Shown here in pieces: positions 1-6,340 of a DNA stretch of 11,487 nt. The stretch is from an uncultured Catenibacterium sp. Lineage in GTDB: Bacteria > Bacillota_I > Bacilli_A > Erysipelotrichales > Coprobacillaceae. Every line of letters begins with the position of its first letter. Position 1 is the first letter of the stretch. The DNA lies in contig NZ_CAAFOM010000067.1 of the NCBI RefSeq assembly GCF_900764565.1, positions 1-11,487 of the forward strand, in the 5' to 3' direction. The position numbers were made by a program, and so were the translations under genes. Below the pieces are notes generated by a model. It saw nothing but the letters and a program-made list of their open reading frames with translations, ran no database searches and was not told the origin of the DNA.

Positions 1-482
1 ATATTCACTGCAGCCTTTACCTGTGGTACTAAAGCCATAGTAGTGAGTTCCCCAACATGACCACCAGATTCAGTTCCTTCCGCAATAACGGCATCGACAC
101 CCGCTCTTTCCATACGTTTCGCAAGAGCCACACTAGGTACTACAGGCATCACGATAATACCTGCTTCTTTCCATTTCTTAATATAAATACCTGGATTACC
201 CGCTCCAGTTGTTACTACTGGCACCTTTTCTTCCACCACAATATCAGCCATTTCATCAGCCTGTGGATGTAATAACATCAAATTCACACCAAAAGGTTTA
301 TCAGTCAATTTCTTTGCTTCACGGATATTTTCTCTTAACATCTCAGGAGACATACCTCCCCCGGCAATAAGTCCTAAACCACCTGCATTAGACACAGCTG
401 CCGCAAAAGCACCTGTCGCAATATTAGCCATACCACCCTGAATAAGAGGGTATTTAATATTTAAAGTTTCATTTAACCACAT
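1..482 (-). CDS. fabK: Enoyl-ACP reductase II FabK, N-terminal 160 residues (cut by window edge)
   Basis: FMN-dependent enoyl-ACP reductase that catalyses the final NAD(P)H-dependent reduction of each fatty-acid elongation cycle in the cytoplasm. Reading the minus strand from ATG at 482 gives an open frame to the window edge. It starts [19 protein letters not shown], the usual N-terminus of the FabK/nitronate monooxygenase TIM-barrel family. Visible are the glycine-rich [12 protein letters not shown] loop (about residues 33-44), TTGAGNPG (91-98), and [10 protein letters not shown] with His142, matching the active-site His of streptococcal FabK. AAGGAG sits 7 bases before the ATG, and the gene begins 10 bases after the fabH stop, so it is in the same operon. 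The remaining half (about 150-160 residues) lies outside the window. By sequence alone a nitronate monooxygenase is possible, but the fab/acc context makes FabK far more likely. Confidence 0.93.
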   Translation of the reverse strand, partial: MWLNETLNIKYPLIQGGMANIATGAFAAAVSNAGGLGLIAGGGMSPEMLRENIREAKKLTDKPFGVNLMLLHPQADEMADIVVEEKVPVVTTGAGNPGIYIKKWKEAGIIVMPVVPSVALAKRMERAGVDAVIAEGTESGGHVGELTTMALVPQVKAAVN

Positions 483-492
483 AGTCTTCTCC

Positions 493-1413
493 TTACCACT
501 CTATCAGATTGGCACCATAAGTCAGTCCTGCACCAAAACCAACACAGAGTATCTTCATACCTCTTTTTAATAACTTCTTTTCATTCATCTCTCCAAGCAC
601 AAGAGGAATACTTGCAGCAGATGTATTACCATATTCATCGACATTCAGATAAAACTTATCCGATGTTACTTTCATTTTCTTATAGACATGACGAATAATT
701 CTTTCATTCGCCTGATGCACCACAAAGTAATCAATATCATCTTTAGTCAGTGATGCTTTCTCTAATACTTTCTCTATACACATAGGAAGAACTCTTGTCG
801 CAAACTTAAAGACTTCTTTGCCTTCCATATGTAAATAATCATTCTTTAAACCATAAAGCACTTCATCATTGCCTTCTGATCCTTGATAATCACAAAATAA
901 CTTATTTTCTTTCTCTATGACAACAGCACCAGCCCCATCACCAAAAAGAATACATGTTGTACGATCTTTCCAATCAATCAGATTAGAAAGCTGTTCAGCG
1001 CCTATAACTAAGGCATAGCGCTTATCACCTGCATAAAGTAATGAACGGGCAACAGATAATGCATATACAAACCCACTACATGCCGCGTTTAAATCAAACG
1101 CAAATACATCATTCTTTAAACCTAAACGTTCCTGTAAGAGACAGGCGATAGAAGGGGTATTATAAGAAGAAGACATTGTAGCCACAATAATGATTCCAAT
1201 ATCTTCTTTGTTGATGTTGTTTAATGCCTTTAAAGATGCCTTATAAGCCATATCTACAAGTGTTTCATCTTTACATATATGACGTTTCTTGATACCAGTG
1301 CGGGGATAAATCCACTCATCACTCGTATCAACTATTTTTGATAGATCATCATTAGTCAGTACATTCTCAGGTACATAATATCCTGTATTGATGATAGAAA
1401 TACCCTTATCCAT
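493..1413 (-). CDS. fabH: 3-oxoacyl-ACP synthase III FabH (KAS III)
   Basis: Initiating condensing enzyme that joins a primer acyl-CoA (acetyl- or branched acyl-CoA) to malonyl-ACP, committing carbon to fatty-acid synthesis. With the ATG at 1413 the protein is 306 residues. The thiolase-fold triad is at the expected places: Cys112 in NAACSGF, His233 in VVHQAN and Asn263 in [16 protein letters not shown] (158-164) and the C-terminal GFGAGLTYG are also present. The frame is open back to a TTG at 1428, but ATG 1413 is preferred: it puts the nucleophile at position 112 as in E. coli FabH, and GGAG lies 9 bases upstream. The ATG overlaps the accA stop within ATGGATAA (8-base overlap), suggesting translational coupling. 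Acyl-CoA primer preference cannot be read from the sequence. Confidence 0.96.
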   Translation of the reverse strand: MDKGISIINTGYYVPENVLTNDDLSKIVDTSDEWIYPRTGIKKRHICKDETLVDMAYKASLKALNNINKEDIGIIIVATMSSSYNTPSIACLLQERLGLKNDVFAFDLNAACSGFVYALSVARSLLYAGDKRYALVIGAEQLSNLIDWKDRTTCILFGDGAGAVVIEKENKLFCDYQGSEGNDEVLYGLKNDYLHMEGKEVFKFATRVLPMCIEKVLEKASLTKDDIDYFVVHQANERIIRHVYKKMKVTSDKFYLNVDEYGNTSAASIPLVLGEMNEKKLLKRGMKILCVGFGAGLTYGANLIEW

Positions 1414-2344
1414 TCTTCCATTCTCCAATCTTACGATATCTGTTATATCTCTTACGTATTAAAGTATTGACATCCATTGGGACGAGAATATCTAGCTGTT
1501 CTCTAATCACCTTACGTATATTTCTATATACAACGGCTGGATTAGTCGTCATACCACCTAGAGGTTCCTTGATAATTTCATCAATAATTCCATAATGATA
1601 TAAATCTTCAGCTGTCATCTTCATGACTTCACATGCTTCTTCAATACGTTCTCCCTTTACATCCTTCCAAAGAATAGACGCAAAACCTTCAGGAGATAAA
1701 ACAGAATAAACCGCATTCTCTAACATAGCCAAGTGATCACCAATACTAAGGGCTAAAGCACCACCGCTTCCCCCTTCACCAGTAATAATCACAATAATAG
1801 GAACCTTTAAATCACTCATCATCATTAAACTCTGACCGATTGCTTCACCAATACCATTCTCTTCAGAACTAATACCAGGATAAGCACCTGGTGTATCAAT
1901 AAAAGTAATAATAGGACGATGGAACTTCTCAGCCTGTTTCATTAAACGCATTCCTTTACGATACCCTTCAGGACTTGCCATACCAAACTGACACTTGAGG
2001 TTATCATCTAGACTTCTTCCTTTTTGATGTCCAATAATTGTGACTGGCATGTTATTAAACATCCCAATACCACCGACAATTGCCTGATCATCCTTGAAAT
2101 AACGATCTCCACGCATTTCTATAAAATCATCAAATACATGATCAATAAATTCATGAATATGAGAACGTTCAGGCTTTCTTGCAAGATAAACACGATCATA
2201 TGCACAAAGATGTGAATATGTCTCTTTCTTATAATCATTGATTGTTTCTTCAATCTTAGTGGAATCTATTTCTCTATCATTCTTAATAACTGCAAGCTTC
2301 TTCTCAAGCTCTGCAATCTTTTCTTCCTTTTCCTTTAAAGACAT
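1406..2344 (-). CDS. accA: Acetyl-CoA carboxylase carboxyltransferase subunit alpha
   Basis: Alpha subunit of the AccA2D2 carboxyltransferase, which moves the carboxyl group from carboxybiotin on AccB to acetyl-CoA, forming malonyl-CoA. It has 312 residues, close to the usual 315-320. The N-terminal 45 residues form a charged, probably coiled-coil helix (LKEKEEKIAELEKK), typical of AccA. The crotonase-like core shows GRSLDDNLKCQFGMASPEG (109-127), FIDTPGAYPG (148-157) and the oxyanion-loop GEGGSGGALA (189-198). The start is ATG 2344, preceded by GGAGGAATT in the 9-base gap after the accD stop, so the SD directly abuts the upstream gene. The 3' end overlaps fabH by 8 bases. Placement right after accD fits the stable alpha/beta partnership. 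Confidence 0.97.
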   Translation of the reverse strand: MSLKEKEEKIAELEKKLAVIKNDREIDSTKIEETINDYKKETYSHLCAYDRVYLARKPERSHIHEFIDHVFDDFIEMRGDRYFKDDQAIVGGIGMFNNMPVTIIGHQKGRSLDDNLKCQFGMASPEGYRKGMRLMKQAEKFHRPIITFIDTPGAYPGISSEENGIGEAIGQSLMMMSDLKVPIIVIITGEGGSGGALALSIGDHLAMLENAVYSVLSPEGFASILWKDVKGERIEEACEVMKMTAEDLYHYGIIDEIIKEPLGGMTTNPAVVYRNIRKVIREQLDILVPMDVNTLIRKRYNRYRKIGEWKNG

Positions 2345-2353
2345 AATTCCTCC

Positions 2354-3214
2354 TTATGCATGTATACGTAATAATAAAGCCAATGTGTCACGCATATTCT
2401 CACGTTCCACAATCATATCTACAAAGCCATGATCTTCTAAGAATTCAGCACGCTGAAATCCAACAGGTAGCTTTGTCTTCATAGTACTTTCAATCACTCT
2501 AGGTCCTGCAAAACCAACTAAAGCACCTGGTTCTGCAATATTAATATCACCTAACATCGCAAATGATGCAGTGACACCACCTGTAGTAGGGTGTGTTAAA
2601 TAAGAAATATAAAGAAGTCCTGCATCTAAATGACGCTTCAATGCAGCACATGTCTTACCCATCTGCATTAAAGAGAAGATGCCTTCCTGCATTCTTGCAC
2701 CACCACTTGATGTAAAAATAATCAAAGGTAATTTCTTTCTTGTAGCCATTTCAATGGCACGTGTAATCTTTTCACCTGCAACACTTCCCATAGAAGCCAT
2801 CATAAAACGATGATCCATCACTACTACAATTGTACGCATATGATCAATACGACCACCTGCCACAACAACACCATCATTTAATCCTGTCTTATATTCATAC
2901 TTCTCAAGCTTTTCTTCATAACCAGGGAAACCTAAAGGGTTACCTGATTTCATAGAAGTGTAATATTCTTTATACTTACCATGATCAAATAACGCATCTA
3001 GACGGGCATATGCATCAATAAATAGATGATGACCACACTGTGGACATACCTGTAAATGATTCTTTAAATCAAGTGTACGAATTGTCTGATTACAGTGAGG
3101 ACATGCCTGATATAAACCATCAGGCACTTCCTGTTTCTTGACTTTATGATCTTTATTTAAATAACGACGAAAGTCCTGTAACTGCTGTTTTCTCTTCTTC
3201 CAGATACTATCCAT
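2354..3214 (-). CDS. accD: Acetyl-CoA carboxylase carboxyltransferase subunit beta
   Basis: Beta subunit of the carboxyltransferase. Using ATG 3214 it has 286 residues. An N-terminal zinc ribbon has four cysteines, Cys38/Cys41 and Cys57/Cys60, in CPHC-X15-CPQC, as in E. coli AccD. The crotonase-fold core follows with TSSGGARMQEG and TGGVTASFAMLGD as oxyanion/acyl-CoA motifs. The frame is open to a GTG at 3220, but the ATG two codons later is preferred because it creates ATGGATAG, an 8-base overlap with the accC stop, the same geometry as at accA/fabH. The SD is weak (GGTGAG a few bases upstream), so initiation probably depends on ribosomes terminating accC. It may also bind RNA through the zinc ribbon, as reported for E. 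coli carboxyltransferase; that is family knowledge, not visible here. Confidence 0.96.
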   Translation of the reverse strand: MDSIWKKRKQQLQDFRRYLNKDHKVKKQEVPDGLYQACPHCNQTIRTLDLKNHLQVCPQCGHHLFIDAYARLDALFDHGKYKEYYTSMKSGNPLGFPGYEEKLEKYEYKTGLNDGVVVAGGRIDHMRTIVVVMDHRFMMASMGSVAGEKITRAIEMATRKKLPLIIFTSSGGARMQEGIFSLMQMGKTCAALKRHLDAGLLYISYLTHPTTGGVTASFAMLGDINIAEPGALVGFAGPRVIESTMKTKLPVGFQRAEFLEDHGFVDMIVERENMRDTLALLLRIHA

Positions 3215-4568
3215 TTTCACTCACCATCTCATCTAAATGTGTTTCAATAAAGCTTGTATTAAAATGTCCTTTAATATAATCAGGCTGATGGAGGATATAG
3301 AACTGTAATGTCTGGTTTGTTGTAATACCTTCAATCACAAGTTCACTTAAAGCACGTCTCATACGCTTAATCGCTTCTAGTCGAGTAGGGGCATGGACAA
3401 TCACTTTGGCCACCATTGAATCATATTGAGTAGGAAGTGTATAACCTGTATATAACATCGTATCCACTCTTACACCTGGACCTCCAGGTAAATGCATGAA
3501 GTTCACTTGCCCAGGACAAGGTCTAAAGTTATGGAATGGATCTTCCGCATTAATACGACATTCAATAGAATGACCCTGTAAACTAATATCTTCCTGTTTA
3601 AAGCTTAAAGGTAATCCTGATGCAATACGGATCTGCTGCTTAATCAAATCAATACCAGTGACCATTTCAGTAATAGGATGTTCTACCTGAATACGCGTAT
3701 TCATCTCAATAAAGTAATAGTTACTACTTTCATCTAAGACAAATTCAACAGTCCCGGCATTGGTATAACCAGCACCCTGTGCTGCCTTAACGGCAGATTC
3801 ACCCATTTTTACTCGTAGTGACTCATCTAACGCCTTACAAGGTGCTTCTTCAATCATCTTCTGATTACGTCTTTGAATAGAGCAGTCTCTTTCACCTAAA
3901 TGAATGACATTGCCATGTTCATCCGCTAAAATCTGGAACTCAATATGCTTAGGATTCAAGACAAGCTTTTCTACATACATATCATCATCCCCAAAACATG
4001 CTTTGGCTTCTGCCTTGGCAGTCATAAAGGCATTCTCTAGTTCATCTTCACTAAAGGCCTTACGCATACCACGTCCTCCACCACCAGCACTTGCTTTAAT
4101 AAGCACAGGATAACCAATCTCATTCACAACTTCTTTTAATTCTTCATATGTATTGACTGAACCATTAGATCCAGGAACAACAGGAACACCTGCTTCAATC
4201 ATCATTTCTCTTGCCTTAGACTTATTCCCTAATGCATCAATGACATCACCCTTAGGACCAATAAACTTAAGTCCACAAGTTTCTACAAGTCTCGCAAAAT
4301 CACTATTTTCAGATAAAAAACCAAAACCTGGATGAATAGCCTGACATCCTGTCTCAACAGCTGCAGTAATAATCGCTTCCTTATTTAAATAACTATCAGC
4401 ACTCTTAGGACCACCGACACATACTGCTTCATCCGCTAACTGTACATGTAATGCATTCTGATCAGCCGTAGAATAAATGGCTACCGTTAAAATATCCATC
4501 TCTTTACATGCACGAATAATACGAACAGCGATTTCTCCACGATTCGCAATTAAAATCTTCTTAAACAT
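3207..4568 (-). CDS. accC: Acetyl-CoA carboxylase, biotin carboxylase subunit
   Basis: ATP-dependent biotin carboxylase that carboxylates the biotin on AccB using bicarbonate. It has 453 residues, the normal full length. The order is: N-terminal Rossmann-like domain (ILIANRGEIAVRIIRAC, 6-21; AIHPGFGFLSEN, 78-88), ATP-grasp domain with Lys116, Lys158 and glycine-rich loop AGGGGRGM (161-168), metal/bicarbonate residues Glu275, Glu288, Asn290 and Arg292 in FIEMNTRIQVEHPITE, then the C-terminal biotin carboxylase domain. These match E. coli AccC numbering almost residue for residue. ATG 4568 is one base after the accB stop; its SD (GAGGAA) is inside the end of accB, so the two are tightly coupled. 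No fabZ is inserted between accB and accC, unlike in streptococcal clusters. Confidence 0.97.
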   Translation of the reverse strand: MFKKILIANRGEIAVRIIRACKEMDILTVAIYSTADQNALHVQLADEAVCVGGPKSADSYLNKEAIITAAVETGCQAIHPGFGFLSENSDFARLVETCGLKFIGPKGDVIDALGNKSKAREMMIEAGVPVVPGSNGSVNTYEELKEVVNEIGYPVLIKASAGGGGRGMRKAFSEDELENAFMTAKAEAKACFGDDDMYVEKLVLNPKHIEFQILADEHGNVIHLGERDCSIQRRNQKMIEEAPCKALDESLRVKMGESAVKAAQGAGYTNAGTVEFVLDESSNYYFIEMNTRIQVEHPITEMVTGIDLIKQQIRIASGLPLSFKQEDISLQGHSIECRINAEDPFHNFRPCPGQVNFMHLPGGPGVRVDTMLYTGYTLPTQYDSMVAKVIVHAPTRLEAIKRMRRALSELVIEGITTNQTLQFYILHQPDYIKGHFNTSFIETHLDEMVSENG

Positions 4569-4569
4569 A

Positions 4570-4998
4570 CTATTCCTCGATGATCATTAAAGTCTGATCA
4601 AAGCTGACTAATTCTTCATCCTTCACTAATAGAGAACGGACAGTACCATCTACAGGTGCTTTGATTTCATTCATGACCTTCATGGCTTCAATAATACATA
4701 ATGTCTGTCCTTTAGTGACTTTTGACCCTTCCTTGACAAAAGGCTGATCATCTGGGGAAGGAGAAGAATAATAAACACCTACAAGAGGGGCTTTTACTTC
4801 TGTACCACTAATAACTGGTTTTTCTTCCTTTACTTCTTGTACAACAACAGGCGCACTTTCACTAGATACAGTGACAGGTGCAGTTACCTGCACCTGTTGA
4901 CTCTTTTCAAGTTCAAGTTTCACGCCTTCCATTTCAATTTTCATTTTATCGATATCAGCTTGTTCAAAAGCTTCCATCAACTCTCTGACTAAATCCAT
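4570..4998 (-). CDS. accB: Biotin carboxyl carrier protein of acetyl-CoA carboxylase
   Basis: Carries covalently bound biotin between AccC and AccA/AccD. From ATG 4998 it has 142 residues: an N-terminal helical segment (1-35), a low-complexity Val/Glu/Ser/Pro linker (about 36-65), and a C-terminal biotinyl domain ending at 142. The biotin site is Lys107 in EAMKVMNEI, with the typical thumb-like insertion (YYSSPSPDDQPFV, 77-89). A TTG nine codons upstream (5025) keeps the frame open, but ATG 4998 has AAGAAGG 6-7 bases ahead and gives the normal N-terminus. The 44-base gap to acpP is the longest in the operon and holds a TTTGAnnnTCAAA palindrome. Lys107 requires a biotin ligase (BirA), which is not in the window; bioY three genes' width upstream supplies the vitamin. 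Confidence 0.96.
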   Translation of the reverse strand: MDLVRELMEAFEQADIDKMKIEMEGVKLELEKSQQVQVTAPVTVSSESAPVVVQEVKEEKPVISGTEVKAPLVGVYYSSPSPDDQPFVKEGSKVTKGQTLCIIEAMKVMNEIKAPVDGTVRSLLVKDEELVSFDQTLMIIEE

Positions 4999-5013
4999 AG
5001 AAAACCTTCTTTC

Positions 5014-5026
5014 TTTGAAATTCAAA
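5014..5026. promoter_or_regulatory. FabT-like palindrome in the acpP-accB gap
   Basis: TTTGAAATTCAAA is a perfect inverted repeat (6-bp arms, 1-base centre). It fits the TTTGA-N3-TCAAA core that I recall for FabT, the MarR-family repressor of streptococcal fatty-acid genes. It sits in the longest gap within the operon, a few bases before the accB SD, so it could modulate accB and downstream genes separately from bioY-acpP. No internal promoter was found beside it. The match could be chance in AT-rich DNA. Confidence 0.4.
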
Positions 5027-5042
5027 CTATTTATTTAAAAAA

Positions 5043-5273
5043 TTAAGCATTTGCTTCTAAGTAATCAACGATGTCCTTTACAGTAGCCATCTTGTTTGCT
5101 TCTTCATCAGGAATCTGTACATCGAATTCATCTTCTACAGCCATAATTAATTCAACGGCATCTAATGAATCTGCATCAAGATCATCCCTTAAAGATGCTT
5201 CTAATGTCACCTGTTCTTCATCACAGCTAAGTGAATCTACAATAATATCTTTTACCTTATCAAATGTTGTCAT
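5043..5273 (-). CDS. acpP: Acyl carrier protein
   Basis: 76-residue acidic four-helix acyl carrier protein that holds growing acyl chains on a 4'-phosphopantetheine arm. The attachment serine is Ser36 in [12 protein letters not shown], the standard DSL motif. Helix II ([15 protein letters not shown]) and the [17 protein letters not shown]-terminal part match FAS-type ACPs. The SD is AAGGAGG right after the bioY stop, 13 bases before ATG 5273, so acpP is the second gene of the operon and is probably expressed from the bioY promoter. No separate promoter is seen. The position next to accB and fabH supports a fatty-acid rather than a polyketide or lipoteichoic-acid (DltC) carrier role. Confidence 0.96.
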   Translation of the reverse strand: MTTFDKVKDIIVDSLSCDEEQVTLEASLRDDLDADSLDAVELIMAVEDEFDVQIPDEEANKMATVKDIVDYLEANA

Positions 5274-5286
5274 GTTTATATCCTCC

Positions 5287-5826
5287 TTATGACAAAACTG
5301 TCTTTCTTAATACAATCTTTTCTAATTTCAATGCGATCATGCAGCTTACTGCAATCTTGAGTGCATCACCAAGTAAGAATGGGAATACACAAGTCATTAA
5401 TGTACTTAGAAGTGCAGCTTTCATTGTATACATGAAGTAAATACTTCCAAGTCCATAAGTAATAGCTGACCCAATGACCATGGCAAGAATATGTCCTTTT
5501 AATGAACGGTCATGAGTAATCATTGTACTCATCACTAATGCCATAATAGGAAAACTGAATAAGAATCCTCCTGTTGGACCTAATAAAGCACCCATACCAC
5601 TATTAAAATGACTAAATACTGGAAGACCAACAGCTCCCATAATCAAATAACAAAGCACTGTATAGAATGCATGAGTTGGTGTCAATAGACACGCAATGAG
5701 ATAAATGGCCAGGGTCTGTAATGTGATAGGAACGGCTGTAGGTAATGTCACAGAAATCTGTGATAAACATACTAATATTCCTAACATCAATGCATCTCTG
5801 ACTAGATTTGAAACATTAGATTTCAT
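5287..5826 (-). CDS. bioY: Biotin transporter BioY (ECF S component)
   Basis: Integral membrane protein of 179 residues that binds and imports biotin, normally as the substrate-specific S component of an energy-coupling-factor transporter. About six hydrophobic segments are visible. Family motifs present are [16 protein letters not shown] (28-43), the loop [12 protein letters not shown] (77-88) and PFLLGDALK (149-157), which carries the biotin-contacting Asp/Lys pair. ATG 5826 is preceded by AAGGAG. It is the promoter-proximal gene and runs straight into acpP/accB, so uptake of the cofactor is co-expressed with the enzyme that needs it. No EcfT/EcfA energising genes are in the window; they may be shared and encoded elsewhere, or BioY may act alone as reported for some bacteria. 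Confidence 0.95.
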   Translation of the reverse strand: MKSNVSNLVRDALMLGILVCLSQISVTLPTAVPITLQTLAIYLIACLLTPTHAFYTVLCYLIMGAVGLPVFSHFNSGMGALLGPTGGFLFSFPIMALVMSTMITHDRSLKGHILAMVIGSAITYGLGSIYFMYTMKAALLSTLMTCVFPFLLGDALKIAVSCMIALKLEKIVLRKTVLS

Positions 5827-5846
5827 ATCATTCTCCTTTTTACTAC

Positions 5847-5859
5847 TTGGAATATCAAA
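5847..5859. promoter_or_regulatory. FabT-like near-match in the bioY 5' leader
   Basis: On the minus strand this reads TTTGATATTCCAA, one mismatch from TTTGA-N3-TCAAA. It lies about 10-20 bases downstream of the predicted bioY transcription start and just ahead of the SD, a position where a bound repressor could block initiation or early elongation. The overlapping GGAATA-N6-TATTCC (5849-5866) offers an alternative reading as a small RNA hairpin. Confidence 0.3.
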
Positions 5860-5875
5860 CTATTCCTTGACTTGC

Positions 5876-5904
5876 ATTATAGACCTTTGATTTTAAAAAT
5901 CAAA
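5876..5904 (-). promoter_or_regulatory. Promoter of the bioY-acpP-acc-fab operon
   Basis: On the minus strand a perfect TATAAT (5876-5881) is preceded by TTTGAT at 5899-5904 (17-base spacer) or TTGATT at 5898-5903 (16-base spacer). Predicted transcription start is about 5869, giving a leader of about 45 bases before bioY ATG 5826. It is the only convincing promoter found for the whole minus-strand operon inside the window. Confidence 0.72.
5886..5904. promoter_or_regulatory. Perfect 19-bp inverted repeat over the bioY promoter -35/spacer
   Basis: TTTGATTTTAAAAATCAAA has two perfect 9-bp arms around one central A. It covers the -35 element and most of the spacer, ending 4 bases from the -10 box, so a dimeric protein bound here would exclude RNA polymerase. 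The half-sites TTTGA/TCAAA are those of FabT-type operators, but they are 9 rather than 3 bases apart, so the binder is uncertain. It does not resemble the GTTAAC-containing BirA operators. Confidence 0.6.
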
Positions 5905-5958
5905 TGTATATGGGGTAAAAGTGACAAATGAGCCATAATTGTATAATAAATATACTAA

Positions 5959-5971
5959 TTTGATATTAAAA
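5959..5971. promoter_or_regulatory. Third FabT-like near-match in the divergent intergenic region
   Basis: TTTGATATTAAAA differs at one base from TTTGA-N3-TCAAA. It lies between the two divergent promoters, about 55 bases upstream of the bioY -35 element and about 40 bases upstream of the -35 element of the plus-strand gene. Weak alone; its interest comes from clustering with the other sites. Confidence 0.22.
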
Positions 5972-6007
5972 CTATTAGAATAAGCACTTACAATAAAATC
6001 AAATATG

Positions 6008-6036
6008 TTGATAAATGACACAAAAAAGAGAATAAT
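6008..6036 (+). promoter_or_regulatory. Promoter of the thioredoxin-fold/histidine phosphatase pair
   Basis: TTGATA (6008-6013), 17-base spacer, AATAAT (6031-6036); each hexamer is one or two bases from consensus. Predicted start is about 6043, only about 19 bases before ATG 6062. Confidence 0.6.
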
Positions 6037-6044
6037 AGTGTCAT
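6015..6044. repeat. ATGACAC-N16-GTGTCAT dyad around the -10 box
   Basis: Perfect 7-bp arms ATGACAC (6015-6021) and GTGTCAT (6038-6044) flank the spacer end and -10 element of the plus-strand promoter. The arms are about two helical turns apart, which suits a dimeric regulator. A leader hairpin is unlikely because the left arm lies upstream of the predicted start. The regulator is unknown. Confidence 0.4.
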
Positions 6045-6061
6045 GAAAGTGAGGTATGTGT

Positions 6062-6340
6062 ATGAAAAAGATCACAATGTTTTATTTAGAAGAGTGTCCA
6101 TTCTGTAAGAAGGCAGAAAAGGCAATGAAAGAATTGATGGCAGAAAATCCTGCTTATAAGTCATTGGATATTGAACAGATTGAAGAGAGTGAAAATGTCG
6201 CTTTAGCTGAAAACTATGACTATTATGCAGTGCCTTCTCTATTTATTGGAAAAGAGAAGTTATTTGAATGTACAATCCAGGATGATTATGATTCAATCAA
6301 GGCTAATTTTAAACGTGTCTTTGATGAGGCTTTAAAATAA
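6062..6340 (+). CDS. Glutaredoxin/thioredoxin-fold small redox protein (CPFC)
   Basis: 92-residue cytoplasmic protein with an N-terminal beta strand followed by CPFC (Cys12-Pro-Phe-Cys15), and a cis-proline in YAVPSLFIG (Pro58). This is the glutaredoxin-like thioredoxin fold. The expected role is thiol-disulfide exchange, but the actual partner is unknown. The frame opens at ATG 6056, but GAGG at 6051-6054 touches that codon; ATG 6062 has correct 7-base spacing and gives the standard start MKKITMFYLEECPFC. The stop overlaps the next gene's ATG by one base (TAATG), so the two proteins are translationally coupled. Classical glutaredoxin requires glutathione, which many Bacillota lack, so a thioredoxin-like role is equally possible. 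Confidence 0.85.
   Translation: MKKITMFYLEECPFCKKAEKAMKELMAENPAYKSLDIEQIEESENVALAENYDYYAVPSLFIGKEKLFECTIQDDYDSIKANFKRVFDEALK

Noticed and set aside
57..272. Plus-strand open frame of 71 codons
   Set aside because: It is antisense to the fabK coding sequence, has no SD, and its protein has no family character.
1411..1428. TTG 1428 as fabH start
   Set aside because: ATG 1413 has a properly spaced GGAG and places the catalytic Cys at 112, as expected for FabH.
2024..2432. Plus-strand open frames opposite accA and the accA/accD junction
   Set aside because: Shadows of real genes; no ribosome binding sites and implausible composition.
3904..4335. Plus-strand open frames opposite accC
   Set aside because: Ser/Pro/Ala-rich shadow translations of a well-defined biotin carboxylase.
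4996..5025. TTG 5025 as accB start
   Set aside because: The extra nine residues include the SD of ATG 4998 and are not part of the AccB family N-terminus.
5071..5292. Plus-strand 73-codon frame opposite acpP
   Set aside because: Entirely antisense to acpP and lacks an SD; the serine-rich product is a typical shadow.
5876..5904. Biotin-repressor (BirA) operator before bioY
   Set aside because: The repeat lacks the GTTAAC-type half-sites and long spacing typical of BirA operators.
5959..6003. Long-range TTTGAT ... ATCAAA inverted pair
   Set aside because: Arms of six bases separated by 33 bases in AT-rich DNA are likely by chance; only the left half fits a compact operator.
5827..6061. Riboswitch or T-box in the bioY leader
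   Set aside because: The predicted leader is only about 45 bases, with no terminator or conserved riboswitch motifs.
5893..6075. Minus-strand 60-codon frame in the divergent intergenic region
   Set aside because: It would overlap both promoters and the start of the plus-strand gene, and has no SD; Phe/Ile/Tyr-rich translation of AT-rich DNA.
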